DNA of 64,000 bases from Bacillus mesophilus (GCF_011008845.1 NZ_JAAIWM010000003.1:62001-126000); one strand, 5' to 3'; positions 1 through 8,271 are shown, counted from the stretch's first letter. Numbers and translations: made by a program. Notes: generated by a model from the letters alone, not told the origin.

Positions 1-312
1 CTCCAATCCAACGGTATGCTGTCGTTGTCTAGTGTCTATTTCATACGGACATTTTAATAACACAAATAATGAATCTTCTGCCTTACTAACAACTTCACCA
101 CGTTTATTTTTAACAATTCCAGCTATTTGTTGGTCTCCCTTGTGAAGAAAATAATCGCCTAACTGGGCCATTTCTTCAATTTCATTTCCTTCTAAATGGG
201 AAACTGGAACAAGTAAATAGCTTGAATCTCGACTTTTAAACGTATCATAGGATCGAAATATCCCGGACTTATTACAATTGAGGTTATATAGACTTTGCAA
301 GTGTTGATTCAT
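1..312 (-). CDS. yutH: YutH-like spore coat-associated protein, N-terminal part
   Basis: The gene reads leftward from an ATG at 310-312, preceded on the minus strand by a G-rich ribosome binding site, and runs off the left edge, so only about 104 N-terminal residues are visible. The protein begins MNQHLQSLYNLNCNK and continues without a stop. Identification rests on weak sequence resemblance plus position: in B. subtilis yutH lies next to yutG, as here. YutH is a spore coat-associated protein distantly related to the CotS/kinase-like fold. It is divergent from yutG, with a 134-bp gap that must hold both promoters. The 3' part is outside the window. Confidence 0.6.
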   Translation of the reverse strand, partial: MNQHLQSLYNLNCNKSGIFRSYDTFKSRDSSYLLVPVSHLEGNEIEEMAQLGDYFLHKGDQQIAGIVKNKRGEVVSKAEDSLFVLLKCPYEIDTRQRQHTVGLE

Positions 313-446
313 CAGATGCCCCCCCTTATTTTCATTTATATGACCTAAATTGATAAAACTTGTAATAAAAGTATGGTTTTTAAGAATAAATTAATAATCA
401 ACGGAAATTATGAAGAGGTATAAAACTTATTCGGAAAGGTGAGTAT

Positions 447-959
447 ATGGAAAATTCCAAGAGATCAAAACTGGAAGAAACAGCAAGACAATGGTTAAAG
501 GACCGCGGTGTAACTGTAGAGGATATTGGTGATCTTGTATATTTCTTACAAGTTAAGTATCATCCAGATCTGACAAAAGAGAGATGTATCCATAATGTAG
601 AAAAGGTCCTATCGAAGCGCGAAGTTCAAAATGCCATTTTAACAGGCATCCAGCTTGATCGCCTCGCTGAGAAGAAGCAGCTTGAGGCTCCGTTACAGCA
701 AGCCATTGAAATTGACGAAGGTCTGTACGGAATTGATGAAATCATTGCATTATCAATTGTGAACATATATGGATCTATTGGGTTTACAAACTTTGGTTAT
801 ATTGACAAGCAAAAACCAGGTATCCTTCAACGTCTAAATGATAAATCGTCTGGAGAGTGTCATACCTTCTTAGATGATATTGTCGGAGCTATTGCCGCTG
901 CAGCTTCAAGTAGACTTGCCCATAGTGCTGCCGCTAAGGCTGAAGAAGGAAACCAGTGA
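447..959 (+). CDS. yutG: Phosphatidylglycerophosphatase A family protein YutG
   Basis: This is a 170-residue protein of the PgpA-like family. The family typically dephosphorylates phosphatidylglycerophosphate, but the Bacillus YutG member lacks the long hydrophobic segments of E. coli PgpA and its substrate is not settled. Visible features are the motif YHPDLT near residue 38, the acidic stretch EIDEGLYGIDE near residue 87, and a C-terminal alanine-rich helix ending in a conserved DDIVGAIAAAA segment. The start ATG at 447 follows AAAGGTGAG at good spacing. It is transcribed toward yutF and the two share a terminator. The family is firm from motif and context; the enzymatic role is inferred. 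Confidence 0.8.
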   Translation: MENSKRSKLEETARQWLKDRGVTVEDIGDLVYFLQVKYHPDLTKERCIHNVEKVLSKREVQNAILTGIQLDRLAEKKQLEAPLQQAIEIDEGLYGIDEIIALSIVNIYGSIGFTNFGYIDKQKPGILQRLNDKSSGECHTFLDDIVGAIAAAASSRLAHSAAAKAEEGNQ

Positions 960-999
960 TCATTTAGTATTGAATTACACAGTATATGAACCAATTAGG

Positions 1000-1030
1000 A
1001 AAAGCTTGAGGATTTTAACCTCAAGCTTTT
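1000..1030. terminator. Bidirectional terminator between yutG and yutF
   Basis: A 12-bp stem AAAAGCTTGAGG / CCTCAAGCTTTT (1000-1011 and 1019-1030) with a 7-nt loop lies between the convergent ends of yutG and yutF. The arms end in A and T runs, so it can serve both strands. Confidence 0.8.
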
Positions 1031-1039
1031 CCTTTACCC

Positions 1040-1810
1040 CTATATTTTTTCAATCCATTCTTCCAAAGAGTTTATCACATAGGTAGGCTGCTTCTCAATG
1101 CTTTCTAAATGCTCCTTTGTAGTAACTCCTGTATGAACTAATAAAGTATCAAGACCTGCATTTATCCCGGCTAAAATATCTGTACGATAGTTATCACCAA
1201 TCATTAAGGTATGATTAGGATCTGTTCCAATTGCCTTTAATGCTTGTTCCATAATTATTCTTTCAGGTTTTCCAATAAAAATTGGTTGGACTTCAGTTGA
1301 AACCGCTACTACTGAAGTGAGAGATCCATTTCCTGGTAAAAGACCCCGCTCTGTTGGAATCGCAATATCTCCGTTTGTAGAAATAAAGGTTGCTCCATTT
1401 CGAACTGCTAAGCAAGCAAGGGCTAATTTTTCATAATTGATACCCCGGTCAATTCCCATCACTACATAGTCAGGATTTTGCTCTTGAAGAGTTAAACCCC
1501 TTTCTAAAATGGCTTGACGAATTCCTTCTTCTCCCACAATGTAAACAGATGCATCTGATTTTTGATCATAAATATAATTTGCTGTTGCTTGGCTCGTTGT
1601 AAACACCTGATGATCCTCGGCTGGTATTTCAAACTTTCTAAGCTTCTCAGCCACCTGACTTGGGGCAGCAGATGAATTATTTGTAACAAATAAGTAAGGA
1701 ATTCCTTTTTTATGTAAAGCTTGTACAAAATGACATGCCTCAAGAATTCGTTCTTTCCCTCGATACATCGTTCCATCTAAATCAATTAAGTATCCTTCAT
1801 ACTTCTTCAT
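1040..1810 (-). CDS. yutF: HAD-superfamily subfamily IIA phosphatase YutF
   Basis: This is a 256-residue phosphatase of the NagD/p-nitrophenylphosphatase type. HAD motif I is LIDLDGTMYRG with nucleophile Asp10 and acid/base Asp12. Motif II is the FVTNNSS segment near residues 41-47, the motif III lysine lies in IGKPERI, and motif IV is LMIGDNYRTDI. The cap lies between motifs II and III, typical of subfamily IIA. The ATG at 1810 follows GAGGAGG at normal spacing. It lies downstream of yutE on the same strand, but a terminator hairpin separates them. The natural substrate is probably a small sugar or nucleotide phosphate and cannot be read from the sequence. Confidence 0.9.
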   Translation of the reverse strand: MKKYEGYLIDLDGTMYRGKERILEACHFVQALHKKGIPYLFVTNNSSAAPSQVAEKLRKFEIPAEDHQVFTTSQATANYIYDQKSDASVYIVGEEGIRQAILERGLTLQEQNPDYVVMGIDRGINYEKLALACLAVRNGATFISTNGDIAIPTERGLLPGNGSLTSVVAVSTEVQPIFIGKPERIIMEQALKAIGTDPNHTLMIGDNYRTDILAGINAGLDTLLVHTGVTTKEHLESIEKQPTYVINSLEEWIEKI

Positions 1811-1843
1811 GTATGATCCTCCTCATATATAGTCTCATATAAA

Positions 1844-1868
1844 AATCGCCTCTATAAAAGAAGCGATT
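1844..1868 (-). terminator. Terminator of yutE
   Basis: The hairpin AATCGC...GCGATT (1844-1849 with 1863-1868, extended by a few internal pairs) is followed on the minus strand by a T run. It overlaps the yutE stop codon. Confidence 0.65.
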
Positions 1869-2304
1869 AGCTTTTAAACGCACTTACTGGCCCTAACTCA
1901 TTTTCTAAGTAAGTTCTTATTGAGGAAGGGAATTTTTTGATTGTATGAAGCTCCTCATTCATGATCTGGACTAATTTTGAATGATCAACGGCAATATATT
2001 CCTGAACAAGTACCTTACGGAAAGCAATAATTTCTTTTAGAGAAATTGCCTCTTCCTTAGTAACGACAGACTCGTCCTCTAGGATATCAATAATGTCCTC
2101 GTAGCTTCCCGGGTCTCTCATAATAAAGCCATCTATCATGGCATTACCCACATCCAGAACTGACTCTATCATTAAATGTAGAATTCTCTCTAAGGAAAGC
2201 TTATATAATTCATCCTGCCACTCAGAGTGGTTTTCGTAGGTGATTGTTAACTTTTCTAAGTAGCTAAGTGTTAATTCCATTTTATCACGATCAATAAAAT
2301 ACAT
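1867..2304 (-). CDS. yutE: DUF86/HepT-like HEPN protein YutE
   Basis: This is a 145-residue all-alpha protein of the DUF86 family, related to HepT, the HEPN partner of minimal nucleotidyltransferase MntA. The HEPN motif region reads RKVLVQEY, where active HepT proteins have R-x4-6-H-x-Y, so the catalytic His is replaced by Gln. No nucleotidyltransferase gene is adjacent, which argues against a toxin-antitoxin pair. The start is placed at the second ATG (2304), 6 nt after AGGT, because the product then begins MYFIDRDK like B. subtilis YutE and has the same length. Conserved DPGSYEDIIDIL is visible near residues 70-82. Function unknown. Confidence 0.85.
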   Translation of the reverse strand: MYFIDRDKMELTLSYLEKLTITYENHSEWQDELYKLSLERILHLMIESVLDVGNAMIDGFIMRDPGSYEDIIDILEDESVVTKEEAISLKEIIAFRKVLVQEYIAVDHSKLVQIMNEELHTIKKFPSSIRTYLENELGPVSAFKS

Positions 2305-2343
2305 ATTCATACCTCGCTTTCCTTAACTCTTTAATTACCAATT

Positions 2344-3651
2344 CTATAAAGTAGACACTAAACTTGGCATCATTGCCGGTCTAGCATAGAAATATCCTTG
2401 TGCCAAGTCCACATTATTCCGAGAGAGAACAGAAGCTTCCCCCTCTTTTTCTATACCTTCAGCAACCACAATAGATCCCGTTTCTTTAGCTATTAACAAA
2501 AGACCTCGTAACATAGATTCCTTAACCGTATTGGTGTCAATGTCCTGAATGACTGAACGATCAATCTTGATAATATCTGGTAATACTTCACTAATAGTAT
2601 GCAGGCTAGAATAACCAGCACCAGTATCGTCTATTGCGATTCGAAAACCCATTTTTCTTAATGATTTGATATTTTCACTAAAGTGCTTAAAGCCTTCTAT
2701 CGAATCTCGCTCTGTAATCTCAAATATTACTTGATAAGGATTCACATTTCTATACTTCAAAAGCATTCTATTTACTACCTTTATAAACCCAGGATTACTT
2801 AAAGTTATAGGTGTAAAGTTAATAAAAATTTGATGCTCGCGTTCAAACTTTATAATTTGTTCAAAGGCTTTTTCAAGCACGATGATTTCAAGGTCAAAAA
2901 GAAGATTTAACTGTCTTGCTACCGCAAACAATTGCAGAGGATTTTCTAGGTCTGTTCCTACCGGTCCTCGTGTTAGGATTTCGGAAGCAGTCGTCTTATT
3001 AGTCGCAACGTCAAAGATCGGCTGTGCCATCAACCTAAGATCCTTTTGATGAATAATTCGATTCATTTCAAATCTCAGCTCATTATATTGGGAGAAGGTC
3101 TTCTTCTCTGCCATCGAATTAGCTTGCTGATAGGCCTTCAATATTGCTTCTCTTGTGGAAGATTCCTTCTGTTCAATAAACATATAGCCTGTTTCAAACA
3201 TGAAGACAACTTCTTTATACTCATTCGATAGTTTTACCAATACCTTACTTAATATTTCATTCATAAGCGTTTCAATCTCAAAAAACCGATCCTTGTCATG
3301 CTCAACCTTAATGATTAAGGCATGGCCATTATTTAGATGTTTATGTAAGCTTACAATACTGTGATCCGGAAATACGTTTCTTGCTGCTTGCAGAAATTCT
3401 TCTTTTAAAATCGATTTATACATTTTCACATCATAAATATCAGATGTTTGAATTAACTCATCTAAATTAGCGTGATTAAAAACAATGACAGCCGCTTGGT
3501 GCCCCTGTTGAAAACACTTATCCACACCCTCTACAATCGTATCTCGAATGATAAAGGAAGGTGGATAAAAACGAAGAAGCTTTTGTGGCAGGACTATTTT
3601 ACCCCATTTTTGTATAACCTTCTTGTATGAATCCCAAGGTCTTAAATGCAT
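2344..3651 (-). CDS. EAL-domain protein with degenerate GGDEF-like N-terminal domain
   Basis: This is a 435-residue predicted c-di-GMP phosphodiesterase or receptor. The C-terminal EAL domain (about residues 205-430) keeps most metal and substrate ligands: E224 in SEILTRG (the EAL signature reads E-I-L), N278 in INFTP, E314 in EITERD, D341-D342 in DDTGAGYSSL, K362 in IKIDRS, E398 in VAEGIE and Q418 in AQGY. DDTG replaces the usual DDFG. The N-terminal part resembles a GGDEF fold without a recognisable GG[D/E]EF signature. The start is the ATG at 3651, preceded by CTAGGAGGAG at 8 nt; an in-frame ATG at 3744 has no ribosome binding site. It is soluble, without membrane segments. B. subtilis has no equivalent at this position. 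Confidence 0.85.
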   Translation of the reverse strand: MHLRPWDSYKKVIQKWGKIVLPQKLLRFYPPSFIIRDTIVEGVDKCFQQGHQAAVIVFNHANLDELIQTSDIYDVKMYKSILKEEFLQAARNVFPDHSIVSLHKHLNNGHALIIKVEHDKDRFFEIETLMNEILSKVLVKLSNEYKEVVFMFETGYMFIEQKESSTREAILKAYQQANSMAEKKTFSQYNELRFEMNRIIHQKDLRLMAQPIFDVATNKTTASEILTRGPVGTDLENPLQLFAVARQLNLLFDLEIIVLEKAFEQIIKFEREHQIFINFTPITLSNPGFIKVVNRMLLKYRNVNPYQVIFEITERDSIEGFKHFSENIKSLRKMGFRIAIDDTGAGYSSLHTISEVLPDIIKIDRSVIQDIDTNTVKESMLRGLLLIAKETGSIVVAEGIEKEGEASVLSRNNVDLAQGYFYARPAMMPSLVSTL

Positions 3652-3809
3652 ACCGCTTCTCCTCCTAGAAGAACAAAACCACTTTTCCATTATTTTATCA
3701 TATTTTGACAAATTTCGTACGAACATCTTCAAAAAACTACACATCGCTTACAAAAATAATAAAAGTAGTGGTAATATAGTAGGTACACAACTGTGTTAGG
3801 AGGACTATT

Positions 3810-4076
3810 ATGGAACGGATGTTTTTATATGATGATACCGTACAAACTAGAACAAGATTTGTTAGCTTTATGGGGGAAAATCATCGATTTGATTTAGCAG
3901 TTATTATGTCAGATCGTTACTATGGGAAGCACCTAGTACTTGATATTCAAAGCTCTCGTTTTGCTATTATTGGGGCCGATGATTTAGACGAGCCTGGTTA
4001 TATAGAGCATGCCTATAACCTAAATGAAGAAGATGCTGAGGAGTTACGTTCATTTTTATATGAAATCGTTTCTTAA
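3810..4076 (+). CDS. DUF3055 (SAV0927-like) small protein
   Basis: This is an 88-residue acidic protein of unknown function that resembles the DUF3055 family of Firmicutes. The ATG at 3810 follows TTAGGAGGACT at optimal distance. No membrane segment or signal is visible; the C-terminal LNEEDAEELRSFLYEIV looks helical. It is divergent from the EAL gene and is followed by the small gene at 4138, from which it is separated by an inverted repeat. Assignment is by recollection of the family pattern and small size. Confidence 0.65.
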   Translation: MERMFLYDDTVQTRTRFVSFMGENHRFDLAVIMSDRYYGKHLVLDIQSSRFAIIGADDLDEPGYIEHAYNLNEEDAEELRSFLYEIVS

Positions 4077-4090
4077 TTCATGATAATGTT

Positions 4091-4126
4091 CTTTTAGGGA
4101 AACCTATAATTGATAATCCCTAAAAG
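4091..4126. repeat. 10-bp inverted repeat ahead of the 4138 ribosome binding site
   Basis: CTTTTAGGGA (4091-4100) and TCCCTAAAAG (4117-4126) are perfect inverted arms. The right arm ends directly in AGAGGTG, the ribosome binding site of the next gene. It could be a terminator of the upstream gene without a T run, an operator, or a structure that limits translation. Confidence 0.45.
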
Positions 4127-4137
4127 AGGTGATATCA

Positions 4138-4449
4138 ATGGAAAACAATAAAGACAGAGACATGTATAGAGATTTTTCCAATGTTGAAACCATGCGGATG
4201 TACACTGTCCCAAATCATATGCCAGAAGGACCTTATGGCTGTCCCATTGGTGCTGATGAACCAGTTGGGAATAAACAGCAGACTCCTTGGTCAGACAGAC
4301 AAAGACCATACAGTGCCTTTAATTATGAGTTTAAAAACCTTCATCAGGATATTCCAAGACAAGACCCTGGTTCACACCCAGTTCATGCTGATTCAGATGT
4401 TAATGAAGAAATGCCTTATACAACACATGAAGTAAGTCATAAAAAATAG
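4138..4449 (+). CDS. Small soluble cytosolic protein, function unknown
   Basis: This is a 103-residue hydrophilic protein, rich in Pro, Asp, Gln and Tyr, beginning MENNKDRDMYRDFSNVETM. It contains EGPYGCPIGADEPVGNK, QRPYSAFNYEFKNLHQDIPRQ and HPVHAD segments, and resembles a Bacillaceae family annotated only as cytosolic protein. The start is the ATG at 4138: AGAGGTG lies 7 nt before it, while a GTG at 4129 overlaps that site. It is followed immediately by a strong terminator shared with yutD. The lack of hydrophobic core suggests a disordered or accessory protein, possibly sporulation-associated given its neighbours, but this is inference. Confidence 0.6.
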   Translation: MENNKDRDMYRDFSNVETMRMYTVPNHMPEGPYGCPIGADEPVGNKQQTPWSDRQRPYSAFNYEFKNLHQDIPRQDPGSHPVHADSDVNEEMPYTTHEVSHKK

Positions 4450-4478
4450 AAATCGGCATTTGCCGATTTCTATTTTTT
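4441..4478. terminator. Bidirectional terminator between the 4138 gene and yutD
   Basis: An 18-bp stem (4441-4458 with 4461-4478; core AAATCGGCA / TGCCGATTT) has a TT loop, with A and T runs at the two ends. It overlaps the 3' ends of both convergent genes, including the yutD stop codon. Confidence 0.85.
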
Positions 4479-4745
4479 TACTTTTCTAAGTACAAAATAA
4501 GCACAACCAAAATTACAGTACTCATACAGATACTCTCTCAATGTACTAATTTTGGTATCATAGGTTGCTTTTTGGTTTTGATCATCAAAAAAGCCTCTAA
4601 GTCTTAATTGATTATATCCCCAGTCCCCTACAATAAAATCGTACCTATTTAAAATTTCACTATATCTATTACGAAATGCTTCCTCATTAAAGCCTTCACG
4701 ATAGTCCTCAATGATTTCAAAGCTAACATTATTTATCTCAATCAC
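4470..4745 (-). CDS. yutD: YutD family protein (DUF1027)
   Basis: This is a 91-residue protein with the family signature YRFDIVGDWGYNQLRLRGF-like segment (YDFIVGDWGYNQLRLRGFF near residues 35-53), ending in CNFGCAYFVLRK. The start is probably the GTG at 4745, because AAGAGGTG sits 6 nt upstream; an in-frame GTG three codons earlier overlaps that site. YutD proteins are conserved in Bacilli and their molecular role is unknown. Position between the yutE side and the yutC-like gene matches B. subtilis order. Confidence 0.85.
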   Translation of the reverse strand: MIEINNVSFEIIEDYREGFNEEAFRNRYSEILNRYDFIVGDWGYNQLRLRGFFDDQNQKATYDTKISTLREYLYEYCNFGCAYFVLRKVKK

Positions 4746-4872
4746 TGTATTCACCTCTTATTGCCTTAATATTACCATAACTTGTAGATAATTCGCTACA
4801 ACCCTTCACCAACAATTTCTAAGATGAAAATTGCACTTTTAGGTCACCCTACGTAATAAGGGGGTGTCTAAA

Positions 4873-5676
4873 TTGAACAAAAGACTTTTATTAGCAACTG
4901 GATTTGTTTCGTTATCACTTTTGACTGCATGCCAATACGAGGCTTTCTCTGATGATCAAGAGTTTTATAAAGAATCCGGAAACGCGGTTCACATGACAGA
5001 CAGAAATGAAACTTACAACACCAATAACCTTACTGGTATGGACAAAGATGATGTAGGAACAAACTATGGATATGTTCGTCATCAAAAAAGTCCAATCCCA
5101 GGAGACAATGGTGAATTAAATGAAATAGCTGCCATTGACCGTGAACAGATTGCGGACACAATTAGTAAGATGGCTGTGATGTTACCAAATGTAAACGATG
5201 TAGCAACCTTGGTAACTGACGAAGAAGTTTTAATTGCGTATAAAACGGATACAGAAAATCGCTTTGAAACAGCTGACCAGGTAAAGAAAACAGCTATGTC
5301 AGTTGTTCCACGTTTTTATCACGTGTATGTGTCCGATCAACCTAACATGATTGACGAAATACAAAGATACGGCAATCTTGATTCAAATAGCCGTGATATT
5401 GATCGTATTATGGATGTCACCATCAAGGAGATGCTTAATGCTCCACAAGGTAGAAAATTAAGTGATGGTGAGAATGCGAACGGTGAAATGATTAATGAGA
5501 TGAACGATGGTGTTGGGGATGAAGATTATAACAACGGAACCAACATGAACAACAACAAAAACAACAATAATAACAACACCAATACTAATGGTAACGATAC
5601 GAACAGAGTAAGAAACTTCAATAATGAAGGCATGACTGAGGATGACGAAGCAAATTATCGCAACAATCAACTATAA
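4873..5676 (+). CDS. yutC: YhcN/YlaJ-family sporulation lipoprotein (YutC-like)
   Basis: This is a 267-residue secreted lipoprotein. It begins MNKRLLLATGFVSLSLLTAC: a lysine/arginine n-region, hydrophobic core and LTAC lipobox with Cys20 as the lipidated residue. The middle (about residues 90-190) carries the YhcN/YlaJ domain with AAIDREQIADTISKMAVMLPNVNDVATLVTDEEVLIAY-type segments. The C-terminus is a low-complexity asparagine tail at about residues 213-250. The start is taken as TTG at 4873, 7 nt after AAGGGGG; a GTG at 4864 overlaps that site. Such lipoproteins sit in the inner forespore or spore membrane and influence germination. The symbol is based on order relative to lipA. Confidence 0.75.
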   Translation: MNKRLLLATGFVSLSLLTACQYEAFSDDQEFYKESGNAVHMTDRNETYNTNNLTGMDKDDVGTNYGYVRHQKSPIPGDNGELNEIAAIDREQIADTISKMAVMLPNVNDVATLVTDEEVLIAYKTDTENRFETADQVKKTAMSVVPRFYHVYVSDQPNMIDEIQRYGNLDSNSRDIDRIMDVTIKEMLNAPQGRKLSDGENANGEMINEMNDGVGDEDYNNGTNMNNNKNNNNNNTNTNGNDTNRVRNFNNEGMTEDDEANYRNNQL

Positions 5677-5680
5677 CAAG

Positions 5681-5868
5681 AAACGGAAGCGCCCCGGCAA
5701 ATGATGACAGGCTAGGTGCGCAACGTCCTGTTGCAACGCCTGCCTGACCTGCATCCTGCAGGCCGCAGGCATAGCAAATGTTCCTTAGAGAAAGTTTTAT
5801 TCTCGAAGGGTTATTTGACCGAGGAAAAAGTGATTTTCCTTTTTCTTTCGAGGGGCTGGGTGCTGGAG
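5681..5868 (+). repeat. Dispersed structured repeat, copy D (mosaic form)
   Basis: This is one of four copies in the window (others at 19558, 27840, 57858). It has the outer arms AGCGCCC / GGGTGCT, the conserved GCAAATGTTCC and GGGTTATTTGACC blocks, and an inner stem CCTTAGAGAA / TTCTCGAAGG (5783-5792, 5800-5809) with one mismatch. It differs from the others in two ways. An insert at about 5700-5778 contains small hairpins with TCC-type loops (GCAACGTCCTGTTGC, CTGCATCCTGCAG). A second hairpin GGAAAAAGTGATTTTCC follows the conserved block. It fills the gap between the yutC-like gene and lipA. Confidence 0.75.
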
Positions 5869-5901
5869 ATGGATTCACACCAAAAGTTTTACCATTCTCA
5901 T

Positions 5902-5942
5902 AATAAAAACAAAAAAAAGGTCCAACTCCTTGGAGTTGGACC
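5902..5942 (-). terminator. Terminator of lipA
   Basis: The 10-bp stem GGTCCAACTC / GAGTTGGACC (5919-5928, 5933-5942) lies 4 nt after the lipA stop and is followed on the minus strand by a long T-rich tract. Confidence 0.9.
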
Positions 5943-5946
5943 ACTT

Positions 5947-6828
5947 TTATGCTTGCTTTGCTGCATTTACTTGTTCATCAGCATGATAGGAAGAACGAAC
6001 CATTGGACCTGACTCACAATGACTAAATCCTTTGCTTAATGCTATTTCTTTTAGTTCAAGGAACTCGTCCGGGTGATAGTATTTTTCAACTTTTAAATGC
6101 TTCTTAGAAGGCTGTAGGTATTGACCAATTGTCATAATATTAACATTGTGTTCACGAAGATCATCCATAGTTGCAATAATATCTTCTTTTGTCTCACCAA
6201 GTCCTACCATGATGCTTGATTTAGTTGGTATTTCTGGTTGCATCTCTTTAGCTCTACTTAAAAATTCTAAAGATCTATCATATTTAGCTCTAGCTCTAAC
6301 ACGGTCTGATAATCGTCGAACCGTTTCTATATTATGATTCAAAATATCAGGCTTTGCATCCATGAGTGTCTTCAAGTTCTCATAAACACCATTCATGTCT
6401 GAAGGTAAAACCTCTATACTTGTAAAAGGATTCTTCCTTCTAACTGCTCTTACTGTTTCAGCAAAAACTCCAGCTCCGCCGTCCTTAAGATCATCACGTG
6501 CTACTGCTGTTATTACAGCATGCTTTAAGCCCATTAACTGAACACTATCGGCAACACGTTCTGGCTCTTTCCAATCTAACTCATTAGGAAGGCCTGTCTT
6601 AACTGCACAAAAGCGACATGCTCTTGTACAAACATCTCCTAAAATCATAAAGGTTGCAGTCTTTCGAACTGCCCAACACTCATGAATATTGGGACATCTT
6701 GCTTCTTCACACACTGTATGGAGATTTTTTTCCCTCATCATCTTTTTGAGACCCGTATAATTTTCATTTGTATTTAATTTGATCTTTAACCAGTCAGGCT
6801 TTCGAACGTATTCCTCATTCTGGGCCAC
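5947..6828 (-). CDS. lipA: Lipoyl synthase
   Basis: This is a 293-residue radical SAM enzyme that inserts two sulfurs into protein-bound octanoyl groups, here relevant to GcvH encoded in this window and the 2-oxoacid dehydrogenases. The auxiliary cluster cysteines are C40-x4-C45-x5-C51 ([12 protein letters not shown]) and the radical SAM cluster is C67-x3-C71-x2-C74 (CTRACRFC). The C-terminal RSSY motif with the serine that ligates the auxiliary cluster is present. The start is the GTG at 6828, which gives [15 protein letters not shown] aligned with B. subtilis LipA; the GTG at 6837 overlaps the AGGAG. It is monocistronic, divergent from lytH and ends at a strong terminator. Confidence 0.97.
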   Translation of the reverse strand: MAQNEEYVRKPDWLKIKLNTNENYTGLKKMMREKNLHTVCEEARCPNIHECWAVRKTATFMILGDVCTRACRFCAVKTGLPNELDWKEPERVADSVQLMGLKHAVITAVARDDLKDGGAGVFAETVRAVRRKNPFTSIEVLPSDMNGVYENLKTLMDAKPDILNHNIETVRRLSDRVRARAKYDRSLEFLSRAKEMQPEIPTKSSIMVGLGETKEDIIATMDDLREHNVNIMTIGQYLQPSKKHLKVEKYYHPDEFLELKEIALSKGFSHCESGPMVRSSYHADEQVNAAKQA

Positions 6829-7235
6829 ATTAATCACTCCTGTATGTAAATCTAATTTCTGTTCCTTTTATACCTTAACCCACTTTACCATATAGACCAC
6901 AATTTATCCAATGAGTTCTTTTACTACTGTATCAAGGAATTACTACTTTTACCATTAATTCGCATTTATGTTTTCACCCTTTCTTCTGCAAACTAATGTA
7001 AGAAAACTTTACTTGCTTTTAGTTCTAAACCTAGAAATTAGATTCTACTTTTCTGCGGAGCAAATGTATCTTAGGTCCATATGGCTTAACAGAGTAATAC
7101 CAAAACCGGTACTCATGAAACATACCTATGAGGAAAAAATCAGAGCGTAAAACGTTACATCTCACTATTCAAAAAAGCGTATGTTCAAAAGGACTACTTG
7201 TCTTTTTTAGAGCACGAATGAAAGGAGTAGAAATA
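6829..7235. other. Intergenic region between lipA and lytH
   Basis: No convincing gene is visible. Open frames here lack ribosome binding sites and have atypical composition. It must carry the divergent promoters of lipA and lytH. B. subtilis lytH is expressed by sigma-K; a CATACCTAT stretch near 7120 loosely resembles a sigma-K -10 element, but the fit is not good enough to assign. Confidence 0.4.
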
Positions 7236-8219
7236 GTGAAAAGGTTTTTAGTGATGCTACTTATCTTTTCTATCATTACCCCATCATTAGCAACTGCAGC
7301 AGAGAAAACGGATCAGGAAAAGCTATATGAAACAAGAATGGACTTATATCAAAAAACAGAAGCCATTACACATATTCCTTGGTATTATCTTGCTGCCATT
7401 GATCAATATGAACGTAACCTCCGCTACTCAAGAAAAGATTTACCAAAGCCAGATGGCGCCATTGGCATTTATTTTTCTCCAGAAATATGGAGTGGTGCTG
7501 TTAATCCTAATAAAGAGGATACAGATCCCTTTACGATTCATTCATTTGCAGGCTTTGGCCTAGATGGAAATGGAGACGGTAAAGCCAAACGTCTAGACGA
7601 TGAAGATGTCTTATACACGATGGCACATTTCATCGAGACATATGGAACGAGTCACGATGACATAAAGATAGCCTTATGGGATTACTATCAACGTGATAAA
7701 ACTGTAGGGATTATTCTAGGTCATATGCAAGTTTTTAAAAAGTTTGGAACAGTAGCCTTGGATAAACATGCCTTTCCTGTACCTCTGAGAAGCAACCACA
7801 GTTATAAAAATACCTGGGGTGACCGAAGAGGTTGGGGTGGACGAAGAACTCATGAAGGTACCGATATTTTCGCAAGCTACGGTGTACCCGTTCGCTCTAC
7901 TTCTTACGGTATTGTTGAAATAAAAGGATGGAACAAGTTCGGCGGATGGCGTGTCGGGATAAGAGATTTAAATAATACGTATCACTACTATGCTCACTTA
8001 AATGGATTTGCAAAGGATCTGCAGGTTGGGCAAATTGTAGAGCCGGGTATGATAATTGGATCGGTGGGAAGCTCTGGTTATGGACCACCAGGAACTGCTG
8101 GAAAATTCCCACCACATCTTCATTACGGAATGTACAAAGATAATGGATATACAGAATGGTCATTCGATCCATACCCACATTTACGATCATGGGAGAGACA
8201 AGAGCGTGCAAGAAGGTAA
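7236..8219 (+). CDS. lytH: Sporulation-specific M23 L-Ala-D-Glu endopeptidase LytH
   Basis: This is a 327-residue secreted zinc metalloendopeptidase, the same length class as B. subtilis LytH (YunA), which trims peptide side chains in the spore cortex. The N-terminal signal peptide MKRFLVMLLIFSIITPSLATAA is followed by a helical N-terminal domain and a C-terminal M23/LytM domain. Zinc ligands are H and D in THEGTDIF and the HLH of PHLHYG. The start is GTG at 7236, 6 nt after AAAGGAG; upstream in-frame codons have no ribosome binding site and would bury the signal peptide. The next feature is a strong terminator, so the gene is monocistronic. Assignment is secure by family and by its position next to lipA. 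Confidence 0.93.
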   Translation: MKRFLVMLLIFSIITPSLATAAEKTDQEKLYETRMDLYQKTEAITHIPWYYLAAIDQYERNLRYSRKDLPKPDGAIGIYFSPEIWSGAVNPNKEDTDPFTIHSFAGFGLDGNGDGKAKRLDDEDVLYTMAHFIETYGTSHDDIKIALWDYYQRDKTVGIILGHMQVFKKFGTVALDKHAFPVPLRSNHSYKNTWGDRRGWGGRRTHEGTDIFASYGVPVRSTSYGIVEIKGWNKFGGWRVGIRDLNNTYHYYAHLNGFAKDLQVGQIVEPGMIIGSVGSSGYGPPGTAGKFPPHLHYGMYKDNGYTEWSFDPYPHLRSWERQERARR

Positions 8220-8234
8220 TAAATAGCAACCTTT

Positions 8235-8271
8235 AGCAGTCCAATTGTACTAATTGGACTGCTATTTTTTT
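8235..8271 (+). terminator. Terminator of lytH
   Basis: AGCAGTCCAATT and AATTGGACTGCT (about 8235-8263) form a 12-bp stem with a short loop, followed by A and seven T. Confidence 0.92.

Noticed and set aside
1867..2304. HepT/MntA toxin-antitoxin pair
   Set aside because: No nucleotidyltransferase gene is adjacent and the HEPN catalytic His is replaced by Gln.
6968..7235. Open frame on the plus strand continuing upstream of lytH, as an extended N-terminus
   Set aside because: The GTG at 7236 has AAAGGAG at good spacing and gives a normal signal peptide and the family length; upstream starts lack ribosome binding sites.
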